From contig NZ_JARXNQ010000001.1 of the NCBI RefSeq assembly GCF_029872055.1, positions 682,001-746,000 of the forward strand: a stretch of 64,000 nt of DNA. The letters are read 5' to 3'. The position numbers and the translations under genes were made by a program. The notes under the pieces were generated by a model. It was not told the origin of the DNA and searched no databases. It saw only the letters and a program-made list of their open reading frames with translations. The stretch comes from Sulfurimonas sp. C5 (lineage in GTDB: Bacteria; Campylobacterota; Campylobacteria; Campylobacterales; Sulfurimonadaceae). Every line of letters begins with the position of its first letter. Within the stretch, counting starts at the first letter, position 1. This document shows positions 45,657 through 55,499 of this stretch, piece by piece.

Positions 45657-45901
45657 AACCAAAAGCAGCAGCGCTGAAATATGATGCAACTAAAGACTCT
45701 GCACCAAAGGTAAAAGCGAAAGGTGAAGGTAAAACTGCTCAAAAAATTATAGAGATTGCGAAAGAGAATGATATTCCGATCAAGCAAGATGAAGATCTAA
45801 TAGAACTCCTCTCAAAAGTAGAACTTGATCATGAAGTTCCACCTGAGATGTACAAGGCAATAGCGGAAGTTTTCAGCTTTATATATAAAAAAATCAAATA
45901 A
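45653..45901 (+). CDS. stand-alone FlhB C-terminal homologue (FlhX-like)
   Basis: 82 aa. AALKYDATKDSAPKVKAKGEGKTAQKIIEIAKENDIPIKQDEDLIELLSKVELDHEVPPEMYKAIAEVFSFIYK matches the cytoplasmic C-terminal part of the FlhB/YscU export-switch family, starting just after where the NPTH self-cleavage site would be. No membrane part and no NPTH are present. Similar free-standing copies are known in Helicobacter and Campylobacter (FlhX), where they can replace the cleaved FlhB fragment. Its start overlaps the FliK-like gene (ATGA). Confidence 0.85.
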   Translation: MKPKAAALKYDATKDSAPKVKAKGEGKTAQKIIEIAKENDIPIKQDEDLIELLSKVELDHEVPPEMYKAIAEVFSFIYKKIK

Positions 45902-45962
45902 TTGTACGAATATTACAAATGTGTGATACAATAAACAATAACAATGAAAATGGATTATTTTA

Positions 45963-48125
45963 ATGTCTTTTAACGATACTAGCTGTAATTTAGAACTTCA
46001 AGATCTTGAAGAGGTGCAAATTACGCCAGAGGAATATAATAATATTATTACGATACAAAATGATATTTTAAGTATGATAGCAGCAGGAACAGAAGCCAGA
46101 TCAGTACTTGACACTTTGTGTCTTTTTGCTGAAAAACTTCTACCCAACTCTGTTGCGTCTGTTATGCTGGTAGATTCTTCAAACGGTTTAATGAGTGTAT
46201 TATCTGCACCTTCCGTCCCTGATGTTGGACATCAAGCTTTAGCCAATTTAAAACCGGGTGCAGGCGGTGGTTCTTGTGGAAATGCCGTTTTTAGAAATGA
46301 AGCCCAATATGTCACGAATACTTTTGAAGATGACAGATGGCGCGATCTGCGTAAAATAGCTTATGACTTTAATCTATGTGCTTGCTGGTCAATGCCAATA
46401 AGGGATCAATACGGTATACCTGTAGGAAGTTTTGCCCTTTCATCTTTCGAACACCGTTCACCTTCTAATTTTCATAAAAAACTTTTAGAAACAGGTTCTA
46501 AAATTATTAGTATTGTTCTTAAAAACATTCAAAAAGATCAAAAAATCAAACTTTTTTCTGTTGCCCTGCAAAATGCTTCAGAGGGTATTATTATTACCGA
46601 CCAACACAATAAAATCATTGAATGCAACCAAGCATTTAAAGATATCTATAAATTTACGGATGAAGAGATTTTTGGGAAAAATCCAAGGATATTATCGTCT
46701 AGATTACAATCTCCGTCATTTTATAGAGAGATGTGGGAAACTTTAGAGAAAACATCAAAGTGGGCAGGTGAAATTACAAATATTGACGCTCACGGCAATG
46801 AAGTCATTCAATGGTTAAGTATCAGTATTTTAGAATTTCAAGGTAAAAAGAATTATGTCGGTATTTTCACTAATTTGACAGAATTAAAAGCTGCACAAAT
46901 GAAAATAGAAGCACTGGCATATACAGACACTCTTACATCTTTAAACAATAAAGCTAAACTAGCTCGAACACTTGAAACATATCATGGCGACATTACATTA
47001 ATTTTACTCAATGTAAATAACTTCTCCTATATTAACAGTGCATACGGATTTGAAATAGGTGATGAAATTCTCGTAGATATTGCCGAGGTATTAAAAAATA
47101 ATTTTGGTACACATGAAACATTTAGAATTAATGCCGATGAATTTGCCCTACTTTATACAAAAGAAGTTGATATCAAAGAGCTTGTTGCAGAAATACAGGA
47201 ATATTTTTACAGTTCAACATTGCTTGCCTCTGATTTGACGTTTAATATTTCATTTACTTACGGCGCCGTTTTTACCGATGCAAATCATCTTAGAGATGCT
47301 GCTTTTGCATTGAAAAAGGCAAAAGAAAACGGGAAAAACAACTTATATATTTACGAACCTTCAACTAGTCGAGAATATAGTGAGGAAAATAAAAAAGCTT
47401 TCATAGAATCAAGCCGTCATCTTTATTCAGCTTTACTTGAACACAGAGTAATCCCTTATTTTCAAGGTATTAGAGACAATAAAACAGGAAAAATTCTGAA
47501 GTTTGAAGTATTAGCAAGAATTCAAGAATTTGACAAAGTCTTATCACCTATTGCCTTTTTAGAAGCTGCCAGACTTTCAGGATTATTAACAGAAATAACA
47601 AAAAGAATTATAGACACAAGTTTTAAAGAGATGTCCAAAAATGACTACTCTTTTTCTATTAATATTACAGAAGATGATCTAAACCAACACTTCTTAAAAG
47701 ACTACCTCTTACAAAAGACTAAAGAATATAACATCTCTCCAAATAGAGTCATTTTAGAAGTTTTAGAAGGTGTCAGTGCAACAGGTAAAACAAACCATGT
47801 ACAACAATTAAAAAGCTTAAAAGCAAGCGGCTTTAGAATAGCTATTGATGATTTTGGATCTGAGTACTCTAACTTTGAAAGAATCTTAGATATGGAGATT
47901 GACTTCTTAAAAATCGATGCAAGATATATTAAAAATATCGACACCGATAAAAAAAGCTATGAGATCACAAAAGCTATCAGCTTTTTTGCAAAAAATGCCA
48001 AAATCCCTACTATTGCAGAATTTGTTCATTCTCAAGCAGTTCAGAATAAACTTGATGAACTGGGTATTGAATATTCTCAAGGGTTCCTTTTTAGTGAACC
48101 TACTCCAAAGCCTATCGAGAGATAA
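45963..48125 (+). CDS. GAF-PAS-GGDEF(degenerate)-EAL protein
   Basis: 720 aa, cytoplasmic. A GAF domain spans about 30-190 (GAGGGSCGNAVFRNEAQYVTNTFEDDRW, CACWSMPIRDQYGIPVGSFAL) and a PAS domain about 196-310. The GGDEF domain has NADEF at 390-394 and VNNF in place of the metal-binding DxDDF, so it is probably not a cyclase. The EAL domain reads EVLAR at 515-519 but keeps NIT, LEVLE, DDFG, FLKID and AEFVH residues, so hydrolysis of c-di-GMP remains possible. It follows the flagellar pair by 61 bases and may connect a small-molecule or redox signal to motility; that is inference. Confidence 0.88.
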   Translation: MSFNDTSCNLELQDLEEVQITPEEYNNIITIQNDILSMIAAGTEARSVLDTLCLFAEKLLPNSVASVMLVDSSNGLMSVLSAPSVPDVGHQALANLKPGAGGGSCGNAVFRNEAQYVTNTFEDDRWRDLRKIAYDFNLCACWSMPIRDQYGIPVGSFALSSFEHRSPSNFHKKLLETGSKIISIVLKNIQKDQKIKLFSVALQNASEGIIITDQHNKIIECNQAFKDIYKFTDEEIFGKNPRILSSRLQSPSFYREMWETLEKTSKWAGEITNIDAHGNEVIQWLSISILEFQGKKNYVGIFTNLTELKAAQMKIEALAYTDTLTSLNNKAKLARTLETYHGDITLILLNVNNFSYINSAYGFEIGDEILVDIAEVLKNNFGTHETFRINADEFALLYTKEVDIKELVAEIQEYFYSSTLLASDLTFNISFTYGAVFTDANHLRDAAFALKKAKENGKNNLYIYEPSTSREYSEENKKAFIESSRHLYSALLEHRVIPYFQGIRDNKTGKILKFEVLARIQEFDKVLSPIAFLEAARLSGLLTEITKRIIDTSFKEMSKNDYSFSINITEDDLNQHFLKDYLLQKTKEYNISPNRVILEVLEGVSATGKTNHVQQLKSLKASGFRIAIDDFGSEYSNFERILDMEIDFLKIDARYIKNIDTDKKSYEITKAISFFAKNAKIPTIAEFVHSQAVQNKLDELGIEYSQGFLFSEPTPKPIER

Positions 48126-48148
48126 TTATTTCTCAAGGCTTGAATTCT

Positions 48149-50866
48149 TTATTTTAACTCACTCCAATTATCACCTATATTAAGTGATGCTTTAAGTGGA
48201 ATATGAAGCTCATAAATCTCTTCCATAATTGATTGAAACTTTTTACCAAGCTCATCAGCAACATCTTCATCAACTTCAAAAATCAATTCATCGTGAATCT
48301 GCAATAAAAGTTTTGCGCGTAAATTCTCTTTTTTTATTGTTTTTGCAATTTTATTCATTGCAAGTTTAATAAGATCGCTTGCACTTCCTTGAAAAACACT
48401 ATTGACACTCTCACGTTCGTAAGCAGCTTTAAACATAGGCGTCGCATTCTCATAGTCAAAATATCTTCTTCTATGTAATAATGTTTCAATATAACCGTTA
48501 TGTTTAGAACCGTCCACTATAGACCTGAAATAAGTTTTTACTGTTGTAAATGATTCAAAATACTTTTCAATAATCTCTTTTGCTTCTTTTGTTGTAATTC
48601 CTAAAGTATCAGAAAGTTTTTTCTGTCCCATACCATAAAGAAGTCCAAAGTTTACCGTCTTTGCTATATTTCTTTTCTTGGCAGCCTCTTCCTCTCCAAA
48701 GAGAACGATTGCAGTTTGAAGGTGAATATCTTTATCGTGATTAAACGCATCTACTAAAACAGGATCCTGTGTGAAATGAGCCAAAAGTCTAAGTTCAATT
48801 TGTGAATAGTCGATCCCTATAAGCTTTTTCCCTTTTGGTGCAACAAATGCTTGACGAATTTTTGCACCAAGCGGTGTACGAGTAGGAATATTTTGTAAAT
48901 TAGGATTTTTAGAACTTAAACGTCCCGTTGCCGTTCCAGTCTGTACAAATGACGTATATATACGAGAACTTTCACTCTCTTTTGCCAGTTTTAAAAGAGG
49001 TTCAATATATGTAGAGTAAAGTTTATAAACCTCACGATACTCCAAGAGTTTTGGGATAATAGGATGTGCTTCTATAAGAGAGTTTAAAACTTTCTCATCA
49101 GTAGAATAACCTGTTTTTGTCTTTTTACCGACAGGAAGTCCAAGAGTTTCAAATAAGATTACACCAAGCTGTTTGGTAGAGTTAATATTAAACTCTGAAC
49201 CTGCAAGCTCATAAATCTCTTTTGTCAAATTAGCAAGACTATCTTTTACCTCATCTAAGAACTTCTCTAAAAATACAGTATCTAGTGCTATACCGTTTTC
49301 TTCCATCTCTAAAAGAGTCTGCATAAAAGGTATCTCTATCTCATCTGCTTCATCGATCAGGTGTGCCGCATTTTGCAGTTCTAGTTTTTGTAAAAACAAG
49401 TTGTAGAGTTTAAGTGTTATATATGCATCTTCTGCTGCATATTTACACGCTTCTTCAAGTTCAACCGATGAAAAATCATCTCCTTTTTTTACTGTATCTT
49501 TAAACGATATCATCTTATGGTTCAGTAGTTTTTCTGAAAGTTTATCAAGTGCAAGAGCTGCTTCTGAATTGATAAGCCATGCAAGGATCATACTGTCTGC
49601 ATAAGGTTTTAAGGTTTCGCCTACAAATTTATTGACAAAGTGTAGATCAAACTTGATATTGTGCCCTACTACAAGTGATTTGAAGATCTTCTTGATAGCC
49701 TCTTTTGCATCCTCTTGGGAGATCTGTTCACCGACACCTAAATAGAAGTGTCCAAAAGGAACATAATACGCTTCATCTTCATTAAAACAGAATGAAAAGC
49801 CGACTAACTTATCGGTTTTATAATCAAGTCCAGTTGTTTCCGTATCAAAGGCTACAACACTCAACTCTTCAAGTTGTGAAAGTACTTCGTTGAGAGTTTT
49901 TGTATTCGTGATCAGAGTTGTTTTAAACTCTTCTGCACTTTTATCCTCTTCAATCTCTTCTTGAGCTTTTTTCACAGCCTGCTCTTTTCGCTCTTCACTT
50001 ACCATATTCTTTGCATGAAGAGTTCTAAGGACTGCATTTTGCTCATACTGTACAAGTTCATCGTAAATATTTAAAAATGGATTTTCAACATCCATTTTAT
50101 ACTCTTCAAAATCTAAGTTTTCAAATGCATCATCACGAAGAGACACAAGCTGCTTAGACATATATGCCTGCTCTTTAGACTCGATCAGTTTCTTTTGATT
50201 TGCCCCTTTGATCGCATCTATATTTGCATAAATATTATCGAGTGTTCCGAACTCTTTTAAAAGTTTTTCCGCACCAACTTTTCCGATCCCTTTTACACCT
50301 GGAACGTTATCGGCACTATCTCCAAGAATTGATTGGTAGTCAATGAACTGTTTTGGAGTTACTCCGTACTTTTCATAACACGCTGCTTCATTGATGCTTT
50401 TTCGCTTGATTGCATCTACCAACACTACTTTATCGTCATCTATAAGCTGATAAAGGTCTTTATCGTGTGAGACTACACGTACGATATAACCCTTCTCTTT
50501 TGCAAATTTTACAACCGTCGCGATCATATCATCTGCTTCAAAACCAGTAAGTCCAAGTGTTTTATAACCCATTTTATTGATCCACTCAATAGCTACTGGA
50601 AGCTGCATTGTAAGTTCCGGCGGAGGTGCTTGACGGTTTGCCTTATAGTTTTCATCTATCTCATTTCTAAAAGTAGGACCTTTAGAATCAACGGCAAAGA
50701 TAAGATAATCGCTGTCATGCTCTTTTTGCAATGTTGAGATAAAGTTTGTAAAACCTGTTAAAAGCCCTGTCGGGAAACCGTCTTTAGTTTTAAGATGTTG
50801 TGGAAGTGCATAAAAGCTTCTGAAAAAGAAGCCGAAAGTATCAATAACTGTAACTACTTTTGACAT
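48149..50866 (-). CDS. polA: DNA polymerase I
   Basis: 905 aa, full length. The N-terminal 5'-3' exonuclease domain (FRNEIDENYKANRQAPP, TGFEADDMIATV, GDSADNVPGVKGIGKVGAEKLL) is followed by a 3'-5' proofreading domain with all three motifs (FDTETTGLD; GHNIKFDLHF; YAAEDAYITLKLY), which some family members have lost. The polymerase domain shows DYSQIELRLLAHF, RNIAKTVNFGLLYGM and QIHDELIFEV. It acts in repair and Okazaki fragment processing. It is translated from the same message as an HDOD protein (one-base overlap). Confidence 0.97.
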   Translation of the reverse strand: MSKVVTVIDTFGFFFRSFYALPQHLKTKDGFPTGLLTGFTNFISTLQKEHDSDYLIFAVDSKGPTFRNEIDENYKANRQAPPPELTMQLPVAIEWINKMGYKTLGLTGFEADDMIATVVKFAKEKGYIVRVVSHDKDLYQLIDDDKVVLVDAIKRKSINEAACYEKYGVTPKQFIDYQSILGDSADNVPGVKGIGKVGAEKLLKEFGTLDNIYANIDAIKGANQKKLIESKEQAYMSKQLVSLRDDAFENLDFEEYKMDVENPFLNIYDELVQYEQNAVLRTLHAKNMVSEERKEQAVKKAQEEIEEDKSAEEFKTTLITNTKTLNEVLSQLEELSVVAFDTETTGLDYKTDKLVGFSFCFNEDEAYYVPFGHFYLGVGEQISQEDAKEAIKKIFKSLVVGHNIKFDLHFVNKFVGETLKPYADSMILAWLINSEAALALDKLSEKLLNHKMISFKDTVKKGDDFSSVELEEACKYAAEDAYITLKLYNLFLQKLELQNAAHLIDEADEIEIPFMQTLLEMEENGIALDTVFLEKFLDEVKDSLANLTKEIYELAGSEFNINSTKQLGVILFETLGLPVGKKTKTGYSTDEKVLNSLIEAHPIIPKLLEYREVYKLYSTYIEPLLKLAKESESSRIYTSFVQTGTATGRLSSKNPNLQNIPTRTPLGAKIRQAFVAPKGKKLIGIDYSQIELRLLAHFTQDPVLVDAFNHDKDIHLQTAIVLFGEEEAAKKRNIAKTVNFGLLYGMGQKKLSDTLGITTKEAKEIIEKYFESFTTVKTYFRSIVDGSKHNGYIETLLHRRRYFDYENATPMFKAAYERESVNSVFQGSASDLIKLAMNKIAKTIKKENLRAKLLLQIHDELIFEVDEDVADELGKKFQSIMEEIYELHIPLKASLNIGDNWSELK

Positions 50867-51693
50867 TATACTTCTGCTTCTTCTTCGATAATATCTAACA
50901 TATCATCAATTGCATCTTCTAGAATTTCATACTTATAACCGCCATCTCTTGCTTTGCGAAGTGCAAAGTTAATCGCTTGCTCGGAAAAAGGCTTATTAAT
51001 AGGTAACGCTGTCTTTACTATATGTAAAGCCGTTGCAAACTCTTTTATTTCAGCAGGAGCTTCTTCCGGCGTATCTGCGAAACGGATCATTTCAACAAAC
51101 TCTTTAGGAAATCCCCAGTGTTCAAAAACCTTAGACGTCACTTCAGAACTTGTAACCCCTACATAAGATTTTTCAACTTGAGCGAGATTGTTCGACATCT
51201 CCACTTCAGATTTAAAACTAACATCTTCATCTTCTTTAATTACGTCACTAGCAATTAAAATTTTTCCTGTTTCTTGCAAAAAAGCTGCCAAATAAAGTTT
51301 TTCTGCTTTTGCTTTATCTATTTTTGAATACCATTTAGTCATTAAGGTTGCTTGCATAGAAGAGATTTCCGCAAAATCATCACTTGTAATTCCATACGGC
51401 TGCATATCAACGTTTAAAAGTTTTCTTACCGCATTTCCAACAGCAATGCTTCTCGTCATACTCATACCGAAAAGCGATACCGCTTGAGCGACATTTTTGA
51501 TCTCATTTCCAAAGCCGTATAAAGGAGAATTGGCAGTTTTTAAAAGGTTAGCTACGATCATAGGATCATGTTCAATTACTTTAGCAAGATCAGCTACACC
51601 AGATTCAGAGTCTGCGAAAACCCTATCGATTTCAGCAATCGTTTTTGAAAGAGGAGGAAGTGACTTAATACTCTCTATAATTGAACTTTTCAT
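50866..51693 (-). CDS. HDOD domain protein
   Basis: 275 aa. The HDOD (PF08668) pattern fills most of the chain: IKSLPPLSKTIAEIDRVFADSESGVADLAKVIEHDPMIVANLLKTANSPLYG, then IKNVAQAVSLFGMSMTRSIAVG. HDOD domains resemble HD phosphohydrolases but lack the full metal site, and act in signalling, often with c-di-GMP or motility proteins. The target here is unknown. It lies directly upstream of polA and may be in its operon only by position. Confidence 0.85.
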   Translation of the reverse strand: MKSSIIESIKSLPPLSKTIAEIDRVFADSESGVADLAKVIEHDPMIVANLLKTANSPLYGFGNEIKNVAQAVSLFGMSMTRSIAVGNAVRKLLNVDMQPYGITSDDFAEISSMQATLMTKWYSKIDKAKAEKLYLAAFLQETGKILIASDVIKEDEDVSFKSEVEMSNNLAQVEKSYVGVTSSEVTSKVFEHWGFPKEFVEMIRFADTPEEAPAEIKEFATALHIVKTALPINKPFSEQAINFALRKARDGGYKYEILEDAIDDMLDIIEEEAEV

Positions 51694-51749
51694 AGTCTCA
51701 AAACCTTTTTATTTTTATTATATCTAATTCTAAATTTAATCTACTTCAA

Positions 51750-52457
51750 TTAATGACACTGTTGTACGGTTCTTAAAGGGTTTGTAAGATAATCGTAACC
51801 GTTGTATATAGTAAAACCGCCATACAAAATAACTGCTACACTTGAAAGACTCATCATCATGTTTCTAAAACTTGTAGCACTTGCCATTGAAGATAAAAAC
51901 CCAAGCCCAAACATTGCAGGAATCGTACTGATACCGAAAATAAACATTACCAAAGCACCATACAATGGACTTGCCGTTGCAGCTGCTGTGATTGCGAAGA
52001 AATACACAAAACCGCAAGGCAGTAGTCCGTTAAGCATTCCAAGAACGAAAAAACTAAAATTTGATTTCGAATTAAGTATGCTTCTAAAAGCATTTTTATA
52101 CATTTGCGAAGATGAAAATGTATGCTCAATCACTGTTAAAAATTTAATTTTTCCCATTAATGACAAACCGGCTAATACCATCACAATACCTGCAAATACC
52201 AACAATGCACCGTTTGCAGTATTTGAAAACGTAACTACACCACCGAGCGAACCAAAAATTGCACCTAAGATCGTATATGTAAATACTCTTCCCAAACTAT
52301 ACAGAAGGTGTGCCACACTTTTTGAAACTTTGGAACTCTGCGGCTCTATTTTGATACTAGAGTATGCTAAAACGATACCCCCACACATACCTATACAATG
52401 TCCAAAAGAGCCTAAAAATGCGATGCTAACTATTGCTATTATATTTACTGTATCCAC
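51750..52457 (-). CDS. sulfite exporter TauE/SafE-like or UreH-like (DsbD_2 family) membrane protein
   Basis: 235 aa, six to seven membrane segments. FGHCIGMCGGIVLAYSS and GLLPCGFVYFFA carry the conserved cysteines of the DsbD_2/UreH-like family (PF13386), which occurs beside copper and cytochrome oxidase maturation genes and is thought to move copper or reducing equivalents. The start is GTG directly after the stop of the NosL-like gene. A copper role is inferred from this pairing. Confidence 0.78.
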   Translation of the reverse strand: MDTVNIIAIVSIAFLGSFGHCIGMCGGIVLAYSSIKIEPQSSKVSKSVAHLLYSLGRVFTYTILGAIFGSLGGVVTFSNTANGALLVFAGIVMVLAGLSLMGKIKFLTVIEHTFSSSQMYKNAFRSILNSKSNFSFFVLGMLNGLLPCGFVYFFAITAAATASPLYGALVMFIFGISTIPAMFGLGFLSSMASATSFRNMMMSLSSVAVILYGGFTIYNGYDYLTNPLRTVQQCH

Positions 52458-52961
52458 TTATTTATCCGTTAAAATTTTTCTTATTTTCGGATCTTGCATA
52501 GTTTCACCACGCAGTGTAAAAAGTTTCATCTGCTCAAAGTTTACAAGTCCCTCTTGTTGTTTTTCATACGCTCCAAATCCAAAGCCCATAGGTGTTATTT
52601 CATCTCTTGAATAATAAGCTTCTCTTGCATCTATCCATTTATGAGTATCTCTACTCATTACCCAGATCTTTGCACTCTCTTTAAATGGTTTGTTTTCAAG
52701 CCATAAAACAAAATCTCCATGATCATGAAAAAACCAAGTTTTTCCGTCTTTTGCAACAATCTGAGATGCATATTTCAGATCATCGATAATCATCCCGCAA
52801 TAGCTGTCCTGATATTTGTGAAGCTCAATTTGAAGTGGAATTTGCTTGAGGTTTCCCTCCTTGATCACAACCATATGCTGCGTCTTTCCTAGAGAAAGAA
52901 AGATAAAAACTATAACTACTACAAAAAGTAAAACTATTAATATTGGTGCTATTTTTTTCAT
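52458..52961 (-). CDS. NosL-like membrane-anchored protein
   Basis: 167 aa. One N-terminal membrane helix (about 5-25) without a lipobox anchors a periplasmic domain. DSYCGMIIDDLKYASQIVAKDGKTWFFHDHGDFVLWL follows the NosL pattern (CGM-x(n)-QI-x(n)-FD-G), where Cys and Met bind Cu(I). NosL delivers copper for nitrous oxide reductase; relatives without nos genes exist and could serve cbb3 oxidase. No nos gene is in the window. Co-transcribed with the UreH-like gene. Confidence 0.7.
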   Translation of the reverse strand: MKKIAPILIVLLFVVVIVFIFLSLGKTQHMVVIKEGNLKQIPLQIELHKYQDSYCGMIIDDLKYASQIVAKDGKTWFFHDHGDFVLWLENKPFKESAKIWVMSRDTHKWIDAREAYYSRDEITPMGFGFGAYEKQQEGLVNFEQMKLFTLRGETMQDPKIRKILTDK

Positions 52962-53089
52962 AGTATGTATTATACTTTTATAATCTTAATAAGCTTTTTA
53001 GTCACTAAACCATATTAGTTTAAATTTCTGGCCTTACTCGCAGTTTATTATGCTATTATGAATTATATTAACAACTAGGATAAAATAAG

Positions 53090-54349
53090 TTGACATTTAA
53101 AGAACTGGGTCTATCAGCACCTCTATTAAAAGCGATACAAGAACAAGGCTATACAAAGGCCACACCGATACAGGAAAAAGCTATACCTGTAGTATTAGAA
53201 AAAAAAGACATATTAGCAGGTGCGCAAACAGGTACGGGAAAAACAGCAGGTTTTACATTACCTTTACTGGAACTGCTTGCACGCGATAAAGCAACAAAAG
53301 ATAAACGTCATGTTCGTGCACTCATATTAACGCCGACACGTGAGTTGGCAGCACAAGTTGGTGAGAGTGTATCTCTTTACGGGAAGTATCTTCCTTTTAA
53401 ATCTACCGTGATTTTTGGAGGTGTCAAGATAAACCCTCAAATCACTCAACTAAGAAAAGGTGTAGATATCGTGGTAGCTACTCCCGGAAGACTCCTTGAC
53501 CATATATCGCAAGGAACGATCAAACTCTCAAAAGTTGACTTCTTCATACTTGATGAAGCGGATAGGATGTTAGATATGGGGTTTATCAATGATATTAAAA
53601 AAATTATGAAACTCCTTCCTAAAGAGAGACAAAACCTTCTCTTCTCAGCAACTTATTCAGATGCGATCAAAAAACTCTCAGAGAGTTTACTGAAATCTCC
53701 GACGCTTATAGAAGTAGCGCGAAGAAACACTTCAAGTGAGATCGTAAAACAAGCAGTTTACCACGTTGATAAAGCACGTAAACGTGAGCTTTTAACACAT
53801 CTTATACGTGATGGAGATTGGAAGCAGGTACTCGTCTTCACAAGAACTAAACATGGGGCGAATAAACTATGTGGACAGTTGGAAAAAGACGGTATTACAG
53901 CAGTAGCTATTCACGGTAATAAAAGTCAAAATGCAAGAACTAAGGCATTGGCTGATTTTAAAAAAGGTGAAGTACGAGTCTTAGTCGCCACAGATATAGC
54001 AGCACGCGGCATCGACATAGACCAGCTGCCTCATGTGGTAAACTTTGAACTGCCTAATGTAAGTGAAGATTATGTACACCGTATTGGACGTACGGGACGT
54101 GCCGGTAATGAAGGTGAAGCAATCTCACTGGTATGTGTAGATGAGGATGAATTTTTAAGAAATATTGAAAAGCTTATTAAAAAAGATATTCCAAAAGTAT
54201 GGTTAAAAGGTTTTAAACCCGATCCTTCTATAAAAGCTGAACCTATAAATATGGGTGGAGGTCGCGGTTCACGAGGTGGTTCTAAAAACAATTCAAAACC
54301 TAGACAAAATAAGCCTAGGTCTAACTCTAGAAATCGTTCAAAATCCTAA
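53090..54349 (+). CDS. rhlE: DEAD-box RNA helicase, RhlE type
   Basis: 419 aa. The Q motif [31 protein letters not shown], Walker [33 protein letters not shown] and the C-terminal [18 protein letters not shown] and [10 protein letters not shown] motifs are all intact. A basic Gly/Ser/Asn/Arg tail from about residue 385 binds RNA. It remodels RNA in ribosome assembly or decay. The start is TTG with AGGA ten bases upstream. Confidence 0.93.
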   Translation: MTFKELGLSAPLLKAIQEQGYTKATPIQEKAIPVVLEKKDILAGAQTGTGKTAGFTLPLLELLARDKATKDKRHVRALILTPTRELAAQVGESVSLYGKYLPFKSTVIFGGVKINPQITQLRKGVDIVVATPGRLLDHISQGTIKLSKVDFFILDEADRMLDMGFINDIKKIMKLLPKERQNLLFSATYSDAIKKLSESLLKSPTLIEVARRNTSSEIVKQAVYHVDKARKRELLTHLIRDGDWKQVLVFTRTKHGANKLCGQLEKDGITAVAIHGNKSQNARTKALADFKKGEVRVLVATDIAARGIDIDQLPHVVNFELPNVSEDYVHRIGRTGRAGNEGEAISLVCVDEDEFLRNIEKLIKKDIPKVWLKGFKPDPSIKAEPINMGGGRGSRGGSKNNSKPRQNKPRSNSRNRSKS

Positions 54350-54358
54350 ACACTAAAA

Positions 54359-55492
54359 CTATTTATAACCCTTTACAAACAGGAAAACCGCTACACAAAG
54401 AGCGACAAGTGAGACTATAAAAAAGAGTCCTTGAATTCCGTAAGCCAAAACAATAGGCTCAAACAGTAAAGGGGAAGAAAACTGTCCCAAGAAAAAACTA
54501 GAGGTTAACATCCCTGAAGCTTTTCCTCTTTTATGCGGCGGTACTTGTGAAAGAAACCAAGCGTTGGTATTTACAAGTAAAAGCCCAAAAGCCATTCCAA
54601 GAGGAGCGGTAGCAAAAAAGAGATCTGCAATGCTATTGGCTTGAGAGACGATAAATACCCCTAAACTAAACAAGACAAATGTTGCCATATAGATCTGAAT
54701 ATAAGAAAATTTTGCTTTTATCTTTGCATACTGCATAGAGGTAAGAGCATTAAAAGTCATCGCTGTCGCGATTACAAAACCTACTGTTTGCGGTTTTCCA
54801 CCTAAGATATTGACTATTAAATACGGCAATTGCGTTGGAAGCATGTAAAACAGTACCATGACAAAAAATGCAGTCAAGTAGACAGGAAACAGTTTTGTTT
54901 CTACATCCAAATCTTCATTGATTTGCGTATATTTTTTAGGTTCATAAAGAGATGTAAGAAGTAAGGGAAAAAAGAGTAGAGGAATTAAATAGATAGCGAA
55001 AGGATACGACCAATGTAGCTGAGCGAGCAATCCACCTAAAGAGATAAAAAATATACCTCCAAGAGCTACAGCCATCCCCTGTTTTGACATAAATCTATGT
55101 CGTGCCTCTTCACTAAAGTAATCTCCAATAAGTGCCGTTGAACTAGTCATAATAAGTGCAACTGCAAGTCCAAGAAGAGCACGACCGATTAGGATCACGT
55201 AAAAATCGTGCAGATAAAAGCCGGAACTCCCACCGATTATAAAAAGAATAATACCGCCATACAAAGGCTTTAAGCGTCCAAACTTATCGACAATATGTCC
55301 GGCAAACGGTGCAAATAAAGCTATGATCATTGAAGGAATTGTAAGCATCAGTTTTGATAAAAATTCAATATGTTCTATATCTGAAAAAGTATGTGCTATC
55401 AGCGGTAAGGAAGAAACTACGGTAATACCGGACATAACACCAAGTGTGGCAATCAACAGTAAGGATATTTGTATTTTTTTTGTATCTCTCAT
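54359..55492 (-). CDS. MFS transporter
   Basis: 377 aa, about 12 membrane segments. Motif A appears as FAGHIVDKFGRLKPLYGG between helices 2 and 3, and VILIGRALLGLAVALIMTSSTALIGDYFSEEARHRFMSKQG covers helices 4-5, typical of drug/H+ antiporter-type MFS proteins. The substrate is unknown. It is followed on the same strand's upstream side by the HD protein gene with seven bases between, so they share a transcript. Confidence 0.85.
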   Translation of the reverse strand: MRDTKKIQISLLLIATLGVMSGITVVSSLPLIAHTFSDIEHIEFLSKLMLTIPSMIIALFAPFAGHIVDKFGRLKPLYGGIILFIIGGSSGFYLHDFYVILIGRALLGLAVALIMTSSTALIGDYFSEEARHRFMSKQGMAVALGGIFFISLGGLLAQLHWSYPFAIYLIPLLFFPLLLTSLYEPKKYTQINEDLDVETKLFPVYLTAFFVMVLFYMLPTQLPYLIVNILGGKPQTVGFVIATAMTFNALTSMQYAKIKAKFSYIQIYMATFVLFSLGVFIVSQANSIADLFFATAPLGMAFGLLLVNTNAWFLSQVPPHKRGKASGMLTSSFFLGQFSSPLLFEPIVLAYGIQGLFFIVSLVALCVAVFLFVKGYK

Positions 55493-55499
55493 ATATCTA

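Noticed and set aside
51802-52614. 270-codon open frame antisense to the UreH-like and NosL-like genes
   Set aside because: Long only because the opposite strand codes; the minus-strand products have conserved motifs and this frame has none.
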